From assembly GCF_005222955.1 (NCBI RefSeq), contig NZ_LWUA01000012.1, positions 1-53,289 of the forward strand: DNA of 53,289 nt, in the 5' to 3' direction. Shown here piece after piece: positions 27,702 to 36,712 of this stretch. Every line of letters starts with the position of its first letter. Position 1 is the first letter of the stretch. This DNA comes from Blastococcus sp. CCUG 61487 (GTDB taxonomy: Bacteria > Actinomycetota > Actinomycetes > Mycobacteriales > Geodermatophilaceae). Both the position numbers and the translations under genes were made by a program. The notes under the pieces are model-generated. The model was not told the origin of the DNA. It did not search any database and saw nothing but the letters and a program-made list of their open reading frames with translations.

Positions 27702-28494
27702 GGGCGCGGCGGGCGCGGGTGAGCCGGCTGCGCGCGGCGAGCATGTCGTCGGGCGGGTAGTCCACCGCGACCAGCGTGAGCCCGTGCGCGGGCGCCACCG
27801 GGACCTCGCTGGCCCGCTCGTCCCGGGCGAGCAGCGAGGCCGGCCACTCCGGCGCCCGGCGTCCCTCGCCCACCGCGGTGAGCGCACCCACCAGGCTGCG
27901 CACCATCGAGTGGCAGAACGCGTCGGCCGAGGCGGCGATCGTCACGAGGTCGCCGTCGCGGACGACGTCGAGCGCGAGCAGCGTGCGGATCGTGGTGGCG
28001 CCCTCGCGACGCCGGCAGAAGGCGGCGAAGTCGTGCTCGCCCAGCAGCAGCGCGGCCGCCGTCGCCATCGCCGTCGCGTCGAGCGGTCGCGGCCAGGCGA
28101 CGGTGTCGGCCCGGCGCAGCGGCGGCGCGCCCCCCACCGCGTCGGTCAGGCGGTAGACGTAGTGCCGCCCCAGCGCGGCGAAGCGGGCGTCGAAGTCCGG
28201 GTGCGCCTCTGTCACGGCCGGAACGGCGATGTCGGGGGGCAGCACGCCGCGCAGCCGCCGGACCAGCCGGTCGCGGTGCTCCTCCCACACCCGCCGGGGG
28301 ACGTCGCAGTGGGCGACCTGCGCGGTGGCGTGGACGCCGGCGTCGGTGCGGCCCGCGACGGTGAGCTCCACCGGCGTGCGCAGGACCGTGGCGAGGGCGT
28401 CCTCGAGATCGCCCTGCACGGTGCGCTGCTCCGGCTGGCGGGCCCACCCGTGCAGCGCCGTCCCGTCGTAGCTCACCGACAGGCGGAGACGCAC
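27673..28494 (-). CDS. truA: tRNA pseudouridine(38-40) synthase TruA
   Basis: Makes pseudouridine in the tRNA anticodon arm. The 273 residues start [20 protein letters not shown]; the catalytic Asp51 is in [10 protein letters not shown], and [12 protein letters not shown] and the late [16 protein letters not shown] are conserved. GTG 28494 gives the family N-terminus, although the frame is open upstream. That GTG lies inside the 3' arm of a perfect 16-base hairpin, which is unusual. It follows rplQ as in most bacteria. Confidence 0.95.
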   Translation of the reverse strand: MRLRLSVSYDGTALHGWARQPEQRTVQGDLEDALATVLRTPVELTVAGRTDAGVHATAQVAHCDVPRRVWEEHRDRLVRRLRGVLPPDIAVPAVTEAHPDFDARFAALGRHYVYRLTDAVGGAPPLRRADTVAWPRPLDATAMATAAALLLGEHDFAAFCRRREGATTIRTLLALDVVRDGDLVTIAASADAFCHSMVRSLVGALTAVGEGRRAPEWPASLLARDERASEVPVAPAHGLTLVAVDYPPDDMLAARSRLTRARRALTPPGRPPR

Positions 28495-28528
28495 GAGCCC
28501 GCCACCGTGCTCGGTGGCGGGCTCGTGC
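28491..28528 (-). terminator. Perfect 16-bp hairpin overlapping the truA start
   Basis: Arms 28491-28506 and 28513-28528 are fully complementary around a 6-base loop. On the minus strand it lies 27 bases after the acidic ORF, and its 3' arm contains the truA start codon (28494-28492). It could end the rpoA-rplQ transcript or hide the truA initiation region. Confidence 0.65.
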
Positions 28529-28555
28529 GACTGCTGCCGGCTGCTCAGCGAGGCG

Positions 28556-28864
28556 TCACTCGGGGTCGGGAGCGGACTCGCCACCGGGCGCCTGCAGGCT
28601 GGCCGTGGCGGCGTCGTCCACCTCGGCCGCGTTGATCTCCGCCGCGGCGGCGTCGGCGACGTCACGGGACAGCGTCGGGTCGTCGACGACGGCGGTGTTC
28701 TGCCGCGTCGGCTCCTCGGTGACGTCTCCGTCGTCCTGCCGCTCGCCGTCGGGGGTGAAGACGTCGGCGACGACCTCCTGCGCCTCGTCGGTGACCGACC
28801 CGTCGGTCACCGCCGGCGAGGTGTCGCCACCCGGACCGGTCGTGGTGCCCTCGGGATCGGTCAC
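28556..28864 (-). CDS. Small acidic, disordered protein downstream of rplQ
   Basis: A 102-residue ORF, strongly acidic and rich in Thr, Ala, Asp and Glu, with no cysteine and no membrane segment. I recognise no domain. GTG 28864 overlaps the rplQ stop by 4 bases, the normal coupling pattern in this operon and the best argument that it is translated. Its composition resembles the acidic tail of the preceding L17, so it could have been split off an old longer tail. It may also be a chance open frame in GC-rich DNA. Confidence 0.5.
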   Translation of the reverse strand: MTDPEGTTTGPGGDTSPAVTDGSVTDEAQEVVADVFTPDGERQDDGDVTEEPTRQNTAVVDDPTLSRDVADAAAAEINAAEVDDAATASLQAPGGESAPDPE

Positions 28865-29445
28865 TTGTCGGCCTCGTCCGGGCTGTCGGCGCTGTCCTCG
28901 GAATCCGCGCTGTCCTCGGAGTCCGCGCTGTCCTCGGAGTCGGCGCTGTCCTCGGAGTCGGCGGCGGCGTCCGTGGTCTCGACGGCGTCCGCGGTCACCT
29001 CACCGGCGGCCGCGGCGGAGCCGGCGCCGGTCGCGAACTGCGTGCCGCGGGCGCGCTCGGCCTCGCCGACGGCCTGCTGCGCGACGGTCAGCGCCTCGAC
29101 CAGCTCGATGACGGCCATCGGCGCGTTGTCGCCCTTGCGGGGGCCGACCTTGGTGATGCGGGTGTAGCCGCCCGGACGGTTCGCGAAGCGCGGGCCGATC
29201 TCGGCGAAGAGCGTGTGCACGACGTCCTTGTCGCGGATCGTCGTCATCACCTGACGGCGGGCGTGCAGGTCGCCTCGCTTGGCGAAGGTCACCAGCTTCT
29301 CGGCCAGGGGACGCAGCCGCTTGGCCTTGGCCTCGGTGGTGGTGATCCGCCCGTGCTCGAACAGCGAGGTGGCCAGGTTGGCCAGCATCAGCCGCTGGTG
29401 CGCGGGGGACCCGCCGAGACGGGGACCCTTGGTGGGGGTGGGCAT
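28861..29445 (-). CDS. rplQ: Ribosomal protein L17 (bL17) with acidic repeat tail
   Basis: Large-subunit protein near the exit tunnel. The first 120 of 194 residues are the normal L17 ([38 protein letters not shown], RVTKxGPRKGD-like end). A tail of about 75 residues follows, Ala-rich then a run of SEDSAD repeats encoded by 18-base tandem repeats. The tail is not needed for the L17 fold. ATG 29445 is 109 bases after rpoA. Confidence 0.95.
   Translation of the reverse strand: MPTPTKGPRLGGSPAHQRLMLANLATSLFEHGRITTTEAKAKRLRPLAEKLVTFAKRGDLHARRQVMTTIRDKDVVHTLFAEIGPRFANRPGGYTRITKVGPRKGDNAPMAVIELVEALTVAQQAVGEAERARGTQFATGAGSAAAAGEVTADAVETTDAAADSEDSADSEDSADSEDSADSEDSADSPDEADK
28891..28962. repeat. Four 18-bp tandem repeats in rplQ
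   Basis: Four consecutive copies of an 18-base unit beginning GCTGTCCTCGGA differ only at the final positions. They encode SEDSAD units in the L17 tail. The number of copies is likely to vary between strains. Confidence 0.9.
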
Positions 29446-29517
29446 GTCGGTCCTTCCTCAGGCGGCCGGCCGGTGCGGGGCGGCTGCGTTCGTGGTCGTG
29501 CTGTGCCGGCTGGAGCC

Positions 29518-29549
29518 GGGCCGGACGGTGGGAGCCCACCGTCCGGCCC
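29518..29549 (-). terminator. 15-bp hairpin after rpoA
   Basis: Arms 29518-29532 and 29535-29549 are perfectly complementary with a 2-base centre. It starts 5 bases after the rpoA stop. The stem is strong but there is no T-run; partial termination or 3' end protection would reduce rplQ relative to rpoA. Confidence 0.6.
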
Positions 29550-29554
29550 AGGGC

Positions 29555-30631
29555 TCACAGCTGCTCGGTCTCCTGGTAGTTGCCCTCGTCGTACTGAGCC
29601 TGGTCATAACCCGCCGCGTACTCGCCGGTGCCCTGGTAGGCATCGGTCTCGTAGCCCTCGTCGTAGCTCTCGATCGAGGTGGGGATGAACCCGGGGGGGC
29701 TGTCCTTGAGCGCGAGGCCCATGGCCGCGAGCTTCATCTTGACCTCGTCGATCGACTTCGCACCGAAGTTGCGGATGTCGAGCAGGTCGGCCTCGGAGCG
29801 GGTCACGAGCTCACCGACGGTGTGCACGCCCTCGCGCTTGAGGCAGTTGTAGGAACGGACCGTGAGATCCATGTCCTCGATCGGCATCGAGAAGTTCGCG
29901 ATGTCGGCGGCCTCGGCGGCGCTGGGCCCGACCTCGATGCCCTCGGCCTCGAGGTTCAGCTCCCGGAGCAGGCCGAAGAGCTCGACCAGCGTCGACCCGG
30001 CGGACGCGATCGCGTCGCGCGGGGCGATGGAGGGCTTGGTCTCGACGTCCACCACGAGGCGGTCGAAGTCCGTGCGCTGCTCGACACGGGTCGCCTCGAC
30101 CGCGTAGGTCACCTTGAGCACGGGCGAGTAGATCGAGTCGACGGGGATGCGGCCGATCTCCTGGCCGGGCTGCTTGTTCTGCGGCGCCGGCACGTAGCCG
30201 CGGCCACGCTCGACGACGAGCTCGACCTCGAGGCGGCCCTTGCCGTTGAGGGTGGCGATGTGCAGCTCGGGGTTGTGCACCTCGACACCGGCCGGCGGCG
30301 CGATGTCCGCGGCGGTCACCTCACCAGGGCCCTGCTTGCGCAGGTACATGGTCACCGGCTCGTCGGAGTCGGAGCTGACGACCAGGCCCTTGAGGTTGAG
30401 GATCAGCTCGGTCACGTCCTCCTTCACGCCCGGCACGGTGGTGAACTCGTGCAGGGTGCCCTCGATCCGGATGCTGGTGACAGCAGCGCCGGGGATCGAC
30501 GACAGGAGCGTGCGGCGCAGGGAGTTGCCGAGGGTGTAGCCGAAGCCGGGCTCGAGGGGCTCGATGACGAACCGCGAGCGCTGCTCGGTGATCGTCTCCT
30601 CGGTCAGCGTCGGGCGCTGTGCGATGAGCAT
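29555..30631 (-). CDS. rpoA: RNA polymerase alpha subunit
   Basis: Scaffold for polymerase assembly and promoter UP-element contact. The 358 residues hold the N-terminal domain ([20 protein letters not shown]; about 1-230) and the C-terminal domain (about 245-315, with [18 protein letters not shown] and [10 protein letters not shown]). An acidic, Tyr/Gln-rich tail of about 40 residues ends TEQL. ATG 30631 is normal. Hairpins flank it on both sides. Confidence 0.98.
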   Translation of the reverse strand: MLIAQRPTLTEETITEQRSRFVIEPLEPGFGYTLGNSLRRTLLSSIPGAAVTSIRIEGTLHEFTTVPGVKEDVTELILNLKGLVVSSDSDEPVTMYLRKQGPGEVTAADIAPPAGVEVHNPELHIATLNGKGRLEVELVVERGRGYVPAPQNKQPGQEIGRIPVDSIYSPVLKVTYAVEATRVEQRTDFDRLVVDVETKPSIAPRDAIASAGSTLVELFGLLRELNLEAEGIEVGPSAAEAADIANFSMPIEDMDLTVRSYNCLKREGVHTVGELVTRSEADLLDIRNFGAKSIDEVKMKLAAMGLALKDSPPGFIPTSIESYDEGYETDAYQGTGEYAAGYDQAQYDEGNYQETEQL

Positions 30632-30692
30632 GTCTTGTCTCCTTCAGGTCCTCCGACGACCGCCATATGACGCCGTGAGGGGTGGTGCTGGC

Positions 30693-30720
30693 TCCGGCGG
30701 GCATCTGTCCGCCCGCCGGA
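30693..30720 (-). terminator. 10-bp hairpin before rpoA
   Basis: Arms 30693-30702 and 30711-30720 are perfectly complementary around an 8-base loop, 61 bases before the rpoA start. Together with the adjacent palindrome it forms a double hairpin between rpsD and rpoA. Confidence 0.55.
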
Positions 30721-30726
30721 ACCTGT

Positions 30727-30762
30727 CCCTGAGGGCGGAAATGGCCATTTCCGCCCTCAGGG
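30727..30762. repeat. Perfect 36-bp palindrome between rpsD and rpoA
   Basis: Every base from 30727 to 30744 is complementary to its mirror in 30745-30762. It lies 8 bases after the rpsD stop. In RNA it would be an 18-pair hairpin without loop, or a 16-pair one with a 4-base loop. It could end the rpsD message, serve as a protein site in DNA, or be a copy of a dispersed palindrome. Confidence 0.85.
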
Positions 30763-30770
30763 GCGAGCCG

Positions 30771-31397
30771 TTACTTGGAGTAGAGCTCCACGATCAGCTG
30801 CTCCTGGACCGGGGTGTCGATCACCTGACGGGCCGGGATGCTGTGCACGAGCACGCGCAGCTGGCTGCTGATGACCTCGAGCCACGGGGGCACGGGGCGC
30901 TCGCCGGCGCGGGCCTGGGCGATCTCGAACGGCAGCATCGTGCGCGACTTCTCGGCCACCTCGACGATGTCGTTCTCCGACACCCGGTAGGACGGGATGT
31001 CGACCTTGCGGCCGTTCACCCGGATGTGGCCGTGGCGCACCAGCTGGCGGGCCATGTCACGGGACTCGGCGAAACCGGCCCGGTAGACCACGTTGTCCAG
31101 GCGCGACTCCAGGATCTGGAGCAGGACCTCACCGGTCTTGCCGGCCTTGCGGTTGGCCTCTTCGTAGTAGCCGCGGAACTGCTTCTCGAGCACGCCGTAG
31201 ATGCGGCGGGCCTTCTGCTTCTCGCGCAGCTGCAGCAGGTACTCGCTGTCCTTGGTGCGGCCGCGGCCGTGCTCGCCCGGCGGGTAGGGCCGGATCTCGA
31301 TCGGGCACTTCGCGGACTCGCACTTGCTGCCCTTGAGGAACAGCTTCATCTTCTCGCGCCGGCAGAGGCGGCAATCGGCTCCGGTGTAACGGGCCAC
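30771..31397 (-). CDS. rpsD: Ribosomal protein S4 (uS4), zinc-binding type
   Basis: Primary 16S rRNA-binding protein and assembly initiator. The 208 residues carry the four cysteines of the zinc form (9, 12, 26, 31), [10 protein letters not shown], and the S4 RNA-binding domain ([38 protein letters not shown]). It ends VELYSK. In other bacteria S4 regulates its own operon; the strong palindrome just downstream may be relevant. Confidence 0.98.
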   Translation of the reverse strand: MARYTGADCRLCRREKMKLFLKGSKCESAKCPIEIRPYPPGEHGRGRTKDSEYLLQLREKQKARRIYGVLEKQFRGYYEEANRKAGKTGEVLLQILESRLDNVVYRAGFAESRDMARQLVRHGHIRVNGRKVDIPSYRVSENDIVEVAEKSRTMLPFEIAQARAGERPVPPWLEVISSQLRVLVHSIPARQVIDTPVQEQLIVELYSK

Positions 31398-31432
31398 GTC
31401 AATTACTCCTGTTTCGTCTCGTCAGTGACCGG

Positions 31433-31840
31433 TCAGACCCGGCGGCGCTTCTTGGGCCGGCAGCCGTTGTGCGGCTGCGGCGTCACGTCCTGGATCTGCC
31501 CGACCTCGAGGCCGGTGGCCTGCAGGGAGCGGATGGCCGTCTCGCGACCGGAGCCAGGGCCCTTCACGAAGACGTCGACCTTGCGCATGCCGTGCTCCTG
31601 CGCCTTGCGCGCGGCGTTCTCGGCAGCCATCTGCGCCGCGAACGGCGTGGACTTGCGCGAGCCCTTGAAGCCGACGTGGCCGGCGGAGGCCCAGCTGATC
31701 ACGTTCCCGTTCGGGTCGGTGATCGACACGATCGTGTTGTTGAACGTGCTCTTGATGTGCGCGGCGCCGTGGGCGACGTTCTTCTTCTCCTTGCGGCGGA
31801 CCTTCTTGGCACCGGCCGCGGTGCGAGCCCTGGGAGGCAT
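31433..31840 (-). CDS. rpsK: Ribosomal protein S11 (uS11)
   Basis: Platform protein of the 30S subunit. The 135 residues have a basic N-terminus, [34 protein letters not shown], and the C-terminal [17 protein letters not shown] typical of the family. It is 35 bases before rpsD and 119 after rpsM. Confidence 0.98.
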   Translation of the reverse strand: MPPRARTAAGAKKVRRKEKKNVAHGAAHIKSTFNNTIVSITDPNGNVISWASAGHVGFKGSRKSTPFAAQMAAENAARKAQEHGMRKVDVFVKGPGSGRETAIRSLQATGLEVGQIQDVTPQPHNGCRPKKRRRV

Positions 31841-31959
31841 GTCTCTCCGGTTTCCTTCAGTTGCTGTGGCCTGGGGGTGCTGCCGGGAGGCAGCGCACGT
31901 GCCGTGCTGTCACGCCCGCCCTCACGGGACGCTGTGACCGCACATCGACGTGCTGTGGG

Positions 31960-32334
31960 TCAGCGGGCCTTCTTCTTGCCCGCGATGGTCTTGCGCGGGC
32001 CCTTGCTCGAGCGCGCGTTGGTCTTGGTGCGCTGCCCCCGCACGGGGAGCCCGCGGCGGTGCCGCAGGCCCTGGTAGCTACCGATCTCCACCTTGCGGCG
32101 GATGTCGGCGGCCACCTCACGGCGGAGGTCACCCTCGACGCGGAAGTGCTCGTCGATGTAGTCACGCAGCTTCAGCAGGTCCTCGTCGCCGAGGTCCTTG
32201 ACGCGCAGGTCCGGGCTCACGCCCGTCGCGGCCAGGGTCTCCTTGGCGTGGGTCCTGCCGATGCCGTAGATGTAGGTGAGCGCGACCTCCATCCGCTTCT
32301 CGCGGGGAAGGTCGACGCCTGCCAGTCGTGCCAT
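31960..32334 (-). CDS. rpsM: Ribosomal protein S13 (uS13)
   Basis: Head protein that bridges to L5 and touches P-site tRNA. The 124 residues start [20 protein letters not shown] and contain [34 protein letters not shown] and a basic end. It is 27 bases after rpmJ. The 119 bases that follow it contain one short GCTGCC/GGCAGC hairpin at 31879-31894. Confidence 0.98.
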   Translation of the reverse strand: MARLAGVDLPREKRMEVALTYIYGIGRTHAKETLAATGVSPDLRVKDLGDEDLLKLRDYIDEHFRVEGDLRREVAADIRRKVEIGSYQGLRHRRGLPVRGQRTKTNARSSKGPRKTIAGKKKAR

Positions 32335-32361
32335 GTCCTTGGTGCTCCCTGTGTGTTCGAC

Positions 32362-32475
32362 TCAGCCCTGACGCTGCTTGTGCCGGGCGTTGTCGCAGAT
32401 GACCATGACCCGGCCGTGCCGGCGGATCACCTTGCACTTGTCGCAGATCTTCTTCACCGACGGCTGGACCTTCAC
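32362..32475 (-). CDS. rpmJ: Ribosomal protein L36 (bL36), zinc-binding type
   Basis: Smallest large-subunit protein, 37 residues, below the size of most ORF filters. It starts with GTG as [14 protein letters not shown]. Zinc ligands are Cys11, Cys14, Cys27 and His32, so it is the zinc-containing form, whose paralogue often replaces it under zinc limitation. It is 70 bases after infA and 27 before rpsM. Confidence 0.96.
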   Translation of the reverse strand: MKVQPSVKKICDKCKVIRRHGRVMVICDNARHKQRQG

Positions 32476-32545
32476 CGGTGCCGCCCCTCATTCCTCGATC
32501 GTGTGCCGACCGCGCGCTGCCGGTGGGCAGTCGCTGGCCGAGCGG

Positions 32546-32767
32546 TTACTTGTAGCGGTAGACGATGCGACCGCGCGTCAGGTCGTAGGGCGACAGCTCC
32601 ACGACGACGCGGTCTTCGGGCAGGATGCGGATGTAGTGCTGGCGCATCTTGCCGCTGATGTGGGCGAGCACCCGGTGTCCGTTCTGCAGTTCGACCCGGA
32701 ACATCGCGTTGGGCAGCGGCTCGACGACGCGACCCTCGACCTCGATGGCCCCGTCCTTCTTCGCCAT
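32546..32767 (-). CDS. infA: Translation initiation factor IF-1
   Basis: OB-fold factor that binds the ribosomal A site during initiation. The 73 residues are standard: [40 protein letters not shown], and a [18 protein letters not shown] end. It is the first gene after a 347-base gap that holds its promoter. Confidence 0.98.
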   Translation of the reverse strand: MAKKDGAIEVEGRVVEPLPNAMFRVELQNGHRVLAHISGKMRQHYIRILPEDRVVVELSPYDLTRGRIVYRYK

Positions 32768-33114
32768 GCCCTACACGCACTCCTCGACTCGGTGGTTCGT
32801 CCCGGGCACCCCGCCCACGGGACACCCACGGACGACGAGCTCGGTGATTGCAGAACAGGTGGTGCAGGCGCTCTCGCAGAGGGCGTTCCCCGTCACGCGG
32901 CCACAGCACGACGAAAGAACGGCGCTAGCGCCATCGGAGACTGTACCCCGGCCCGGCGCGCCTCTCCAACCCGGCCTATCTCACAACGGCAGGCTGGCAC
33001 GTCGGCCCCGCTGCAGGGGCCCGCCGCGAGCCTGCGAGCGGTGGGGGCAGCGGGCGGAAGGACCCCCTCCTCCTCGACCCTCGCACGCTCGGGCCGAGCC
33101 TCGGGAGGGGGCCG
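32768..33114 (-). other. Intergenic region, infA leader and map 3' end
   Basis: This 347-base gap holds the infA promoter (32940-32969), a 12-base palindrome at the inferred transcript start (GGCGCTAGCGCC, 32921-32932), and a 6-pair hairpin at 33004-33021. A longer GC structure after map has arms 33063-33070 and 33104-33111. I see no convincing coding frame. Confidence 0.6.
32940..32969 (-). promoter_or_regulatory. Probable promoter of infA-rpmJ-rpsM-rpsK-rpsD-rpoA
   Basis: On the minus strand TTGGAG (32969-32964) and TACAGT (32945-32940) are 18 bases apart. The inferred start near 32933 falls at the edge of a perfect 12-base palindrome. The leader before infA would be about 165 bases. Confidence 0.6.
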
Positions 33115-33918
33115 TCAGGTGCGGGGGGTGACGTCGAACGGCGCGAGACCGGCGACGCCGCCGTCCTCGGCCGTGAGGACCCAGGGGCCCTCCGGGGTGA
33201 CGGCGACGGTGTGCTCGAAGTGGGCGGCCCGGGAGCCGTCCTTGGTCACCACGGTCCAGCCGTCGTCGAGCTCGACCGTCGCCGGATCGCCGACGGTGAC
33301 CATCGGCTCGATGGCGAGCACGAGCCCGGGCACGAGCTTGGGGCCGCGGCCGGGACGCCCGTAGTTGAGGACGTGGGGGTCCTGGTGCATCTCGGTGCCG
33401 ATGCCGTGGCCACCGTAGTGGTCGACGATGCCGTACGGGTGGGCCTCGGCGGTGATCACCTGCTCGACGGCGTGGCTGATGTCGGTGAGCCGCCCGCCGG
33501 CGACCGCCTTCGCCAGCCCGGCCCACATCGAGCGCTCGGTGACCTCGAGGAGCGCGGCGTCCTCGGCGGTGGGCTCCCCCACCGTCACGGTGATCGCCGA
33601 GTCGCTGTGCCAGCCGTCGAGGATCGCACCGCAGTCGATCGAGATGTTGTCGCCCTCGGCCAGCCGACGGTCGGGGTTCGGGATGCCGTGCACGATCTCG
33701 TCGTTGATCGACGCGCAGATGGTGCCGGTGAACCCGTGGTAGCCGAGGAAGTTCGGCACCGCGCCCTTCGAGCGGATGTGGTCCTCGGCGACGGCGTCGA
33801 GCTCACCGGTGGTGACGCCCGGCCGGATCGCCGCCCTGACCGCGGCGAGCGCGCCGGCGGTCACCAGTCCCGAGGCCCGCATGAGCTCGATCTCCTGCGG
33901 CGTCTTGATCTGGATCAT
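33115..33918 (-). CDS. map: Methionine aminopeptidase type I
   Basis: Removes the N-terminal methionine from new proteins. The 267 residues have the metal ligands Asp95 and Asp106 (SIDCGAILDGWHSDSA), a later His in YGGHGIGTEMHQDPHV, a Glu in VLAIEPMVTVG and a final Glu in HFEHTVAVT. His77 is the substrate-site histidine. ATG 33918 has GGAG 9 bases upstream; ATG 33972, 18 codons upstream, also has a possible site. It lies 94 bases after adk. Confidence 0.95.
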   Translation of the reverse strand: MIQIKTPQEIELMRASGLVTAGALAAVRAAIRPGVTTGELDAVAEDHIRSKGAVPNFLGYHGFTGTICASINDEIVHGIPNPDRRLAEGDNISIDCGAILDGWHSDSAITVTVGEPTAEDAALLEVTERSMWAGLAKAVAGGRLTDISHAVEQVITAEAHPYGIVDHYGGHGIGTEMHQDPHVLNYGRPGRGPKLVPGLVLAIEPMVTVGDPATVELDDGWTVVTKDGSRAAHFEHTVAVTPEGPWVLTAEDGGVAGLAPFDVTPRT

Positions 33919-34012
33919 GCGTCCACTCCACTTCGCGAGCAGCGGGAGGCGGCCGAGGATGCCTGCCGTCATCTGCCGTGCATCTCCTCGGTCCGGGCTC
34001 GCGCCCCGGTGA

Positions 34013-34627
34013 TCAGTCCGCGTCCGGGCGACCGGCTCCGGCGGAGTCCTGGATGCCGAGCGCCTGGAGCGCCCGGGACGTGACCTCCTCGACCGAGCCG
34101 ATGGCGTCGATGCGGGCCAGCAGGCCCGCCTCCTCGTAGAAGCCGGACAGCGGTGCCGTCTGTTCCCGGTAGACCACCAGACGACGTCGGACCGTCTCGG
34201 GCTTGTCGTCCTCGCGCTGGACCATCTGCCCGTCGACGAGCATGCGGCGCCCGGAGAGCCGGCGGACGAGCTCCTCCTCGTCGACGACGAGCTCGAGGAC
34301 CCGGTCCAGGCCGTGCCCCAGCTCGGTCAGCGAATCGCGCAGCTGCTCGGCCTGGGCGATGGTGCGCGGGAAGCCGTCGAGCAGGAAGCCGGCCTCGGCG
34401 TCGGGCTCGGCGAGACGGTCCTTGACCATCGCGACGGTGATCTCGTCGGGGACGAGCTCGCCGGCGTCCATGAAGACCTTGGCCTTCTTGCCGAGCTCGG
34501 TCTGCCCGCTCACGTTGGCGCGGAAGATGTCACCGGTGGAGATCGCCGGCACGTTCATCCGGGCGGCGATTATCTGAGCCTGGGTGCCCTTGCCCGCTCC
34601 GGGCGGCCCCAGCAGCACGACGCGCAC
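34013..34627 (-). CDS. adk: Adenylate kinase
   Basis: Balances ATP, ADP and AMP. The 204 residues have the P-loop GPPGAGKGT (7-15), [10 protein letters not shown], the [12 protein letters not shown] nucleotide-binding segment, and a short LID without zinc cysteines. A C-terminal extension of about 20 residues makes it longer than the compact mycobacterial type. GTG 34627 shares one base with the secY TAG, so translation is coupled. Confidence 0.96.
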   Translation of the reverse strand: MRVVLLGPPGAGKGTQAQIIAARMNVPAISTGDIFRANVSGQTELGKKAKVFMDAGELVPDEITVAMVKDRLAEPDAEAGFLLDGFPRTIAQAEQLRDSLTELGHGLDRVLELVVDEEELVRRLSGRRMLVDGQMVQREDDKPETVRRRLVVYREQTAPLSGFYEEAGLLARIDAIGSVEEVTSRALQALGIQDSAGAGRPDAD

Positions 34628-35937
34628 TACTTCAAGAACCCTTCGTAGTTCCGCTGGTTGAGCTGGGTCTCGATCTGCTTGACCGTCTCCAGCCCCACTC
34701 CGACCATGATGAGCACCGCCACGCCACCGAACGGGAAGTTCTGGTTCTGACCCGGCTGCGTGACGGCGAGGAAGAAGTTCGGCAGCACGGCGACGACGCC
34801 GAGGTAGATCGAGCCCGGCAGCGTGATCCTCGACAGCACGTACTGCAGGTACTCCGCCGTCGGCCGGCCCGGGCGGATACCCGGGATGAAGCCGCCGTAG
34901 CGCTTCATGTCGTCCGCGCGCTCCTCGGGGTTGAACGTGATCGACACGTAGAAGTACGTGAAGAAGACGATCAGACCGAAGAACACCACGATGTGGACCG
35001 GGCTGCTCTGGTCGATGACGTAGTCCTCGAAGAACTGCCGGACCCCGCCGGACGAGTCGCCCTGGAGCTGCACGATCAGCTGAGGCAGGTAGAGCAGCGA
35101 CGAGGCGAAGATGACCGGGATGACGCCGGCCTGGTTCACCTTCAGCGGCAGGTAGGTCGAGGTGCCGCCGTACATGCGGCGGCCGACCATCCGCTTGGCG
35201 TACTGCACCGGGATGCGGCGCTGCGCCTGCTCGACGAAGACCACCGCGCCGATGATCAGGACGGCGAAGAGGCAGACGACGGTGAAGACCACGCCGCCGC
35301 GGGACTGCAGGATCGAGCCGCCCTCGGCCGGGATGCGCGCGGCGATCGAGGTGAAGATCAGCACGGACATGCCGTTGCCGATCCCCTTCTCCGTCAGCAG
35401 CTCGCCGAGCCACATGATCAGCGCGGTGCCCGCGGTCAGGGCGATGACCAGGATGACCGTCGTCCAGACGGAGTCGTCCGGGATGATCGGCTGGTTGCAC
35501 CCGGGGAACAGCTGCCCGCTGCGGGCCAGGGCGATGATGCCGGTGCTCTGCAGGACGGCCAGCGCGATGGTCAGGTACCGCGTGTACTGGGTCAGCTTGG
35601 CCTGACCCGACTGGCCTTCCTTCTTCAGCTGCTCGAACCGCGGGATGACCACGACCAGCAGCTGGACGATGATGCTCGCCGTGATGTACGGCATGATGCC
35701 GAGCGCGAAGACCGACAGCCGCAGCAGCGCGCCGCCGGAGAAGAGGTTCACCAGCGAGTAGATGTCCCGCTGGGCGCCCTGCTGGGCGGCCTCCAGACAG
35801 CTGTTGATGGCCTCGACGGAGACGCCGGGCCCGGGGATCTGCGCCCCCAGCCGGTAGACCGCGATGATCCCCAGGGAGAACAGCAGCTTGCGCCGGAGGT
35901 CTGGCGTCCGGAACGCCGCGGCGAACGCCTGCAGCAC
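34627..35937 (-). CDS. secY: Protein translocase subunit SecY
   Basis: Channel of the Sec export system in the cytoplasmic membrane. The 436 residues have ten membrane helices, [14 protein letters not shown] after helix 1, the plug region [20 protein letters not shown], and [16 protein letters not shown] in the conserved cytosolic loop. GTG/ATG starts are not in question. The 122 bases before it, after rplO, fold into a branched structure, and secY is followed directly by adk. Confidence 0.98.
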   Translation of the reverse strand: MLQAFAAAFRTPDLRRKLLFSLGIIAVYRLGAQIPGPGVSVEAINSCLEAAQQGAQRDIYSLVNLFSGGALLRLSVFALGIMPYITASIIVQLLVVVIPRFEQLKKEGQSGQAKLTQYTRYLTIALAVLQSTGIIALARSGQLFPGCNQPIIPDDSVWTTVILVIALTAGTALIMWLGELLTEKGIGNGMSVLIFTSIAARIPAEGGSILQSRGGVVFTVVCLFAVLIIGAVVFVEQAQRRIPVQYAKRMVGRRMYGGTSTYLPLKVNQAGVIPVIFASSLLYLPQLIVQLQGDSSGGVRQFFEDYVIDQSSPVHIVVFFGLIVFFTYFYVSITFNPEERADDMKRYGGFIPGIRPGRPTAEYLQYVLSRITLPGSIYLGVVAVLPNFFLAVTQPGQNQNFPFGGVAVLIMVGVGLETVKQIETQLNQRNYEGFLK

Positions 35938-35981
35938 GTGCCCTCCCCTTCTAGGTCGGCCGAGAGTAGCAATGGCAGAAA

Positions 35982-36050
35982 GACCCCCCTGCCCCCGCCG
36001 CTCGCGATCTCGCGGCGAAACCCTCGGAGAGGGTAGAGGCAGAGGGGTCC
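35982..36050 (-). promoter_or_regulatory. Branched RNA structure between rplO and secY
   Basis: Outer arms 36038-36050 and 35982-35993 pair (with one G-U). Between them are two hairpins, 36020-36034 (ACCCTC/GAGGGT) and 35996-36017 (CGCCGC/GCGGCG). The 3' side on the minus strand is followed by TTTCT. It may be a branched terminator or a leader element that tunes secY. Confidence 0.55.
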
Positions 36051-36059
36051 TGTCTACGT

Positions 36060-36503
36060 TCAGAGGACGGTGGTGCTGCCCCCGGCGGCGCCGATCTTCT
36101 CGGCAGCGGACGAGGAGAAGGCGTGCGCCGAGACGTCGACCTTGACGCCGCCGAGCTCGCCGGTGCCGAGGACCTTGACCGGCTGGTTGCGGCGGACCGC
36201 ACCCACCTCGGCGAGGGTCTCCGGGGTGACCGCGCCGCCCTCGGGGAAGAGCGCCGCGATCCGGTCGAGGTTGACGACCTGGAAGACGACCTTGTTCGGG
36301 GGCTTGAAGCCCGAGAGCTTCGGCAGCCGCATGTGCAGCGGGGTCTGCCCACCCTCGAACCGCGCGGAGGTGTTGCCGCGGGCACCGGTGCCCTTGGTGC
36401 CGCGACCGGCGGTCTTGCCCTTGGAGCCCTCACCGCGACCCACGCGGGTCTTCGCGGTGTGAGCGCCCGGGGCCGGACGCAGGTGGTGAACCTTCAGAGT
36501 CAT
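36060..36503 (-). CDS. rplO: Ribosomal protein L15 (uL15)
   Basis: Late-assembly large-subunit protein. The 147 residues begin [20 protein letters not shown], then the Gly-rich [35 protein letters not shown], and a C-terminal beta domain ending GGSTTVL. It is 13 bases after rpmD and is the last ribosomal gene before secY. Confidence 0.98.
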   Translation of the reverse strand: MTLKVHHLRPAPGAHTAKTRVGRGEGSKGKTAGRGTKGTGARGNTSARFEGGQTPLHMRLPKLSGFKPPNKVVFQVVNLDRIAALFPEGGAVTPETLAEVGAVRRNQPVKVLGTGELGGVKVDVSAHAFSSSAAEKIGAAGGSTTVL

Positions 36504-36516
36504 AGCGAGTCTTTCC

Positions 36517-36711
36517 TCAGACTTCTTCGACGGTGACCAGGTGCGGCACCGTGGCGACCATCCCGCGGATCTCGGGACGGTCCTCCTGGACGACCGAGTC
36601 GTGGATCCCCTTGAGGCCCAGCGAACGCAGCGTCTGGCGCTGGTTGGGCTTCGTGCCGATGGCCGACTTGATCTGGGTGACCTTCAGCTGGCTTGCCTTC
36701 TTCTCGGCCAT
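36517..36711 (-). CDS. rpmD: Ribosomal protein L30 (uL30)
   Basis: A 64-residue protein: [19 protein letters not shown], then [19 protein letters not shown] and [16 protein letters not shown] 36711 is chosen over longer open-frame starts because it lies one base after the rpsE stop and matches family length. Confidence 0.97.
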   Translation of the reverse strand: MAEKKASQLKVTQIKSAIGTKPNQRQTLRSLGLKGIHDSVVQEDRPEIRGMVATVPHLVTVEEV

Positions 36712-36712
36712 C

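Noticed and set aside
28891-28962. CRISPR or operator array
   Set aside because: The 18-base repeats are directly adjacent and in frame, encoding SEDSAD in L17.
33115-33972. Longer methionine aminopeptidase starting at 33972
   Set aside because: It adds 18 residues not typical of the family; ATG 33918 has a better ribosome site. It remains possible.
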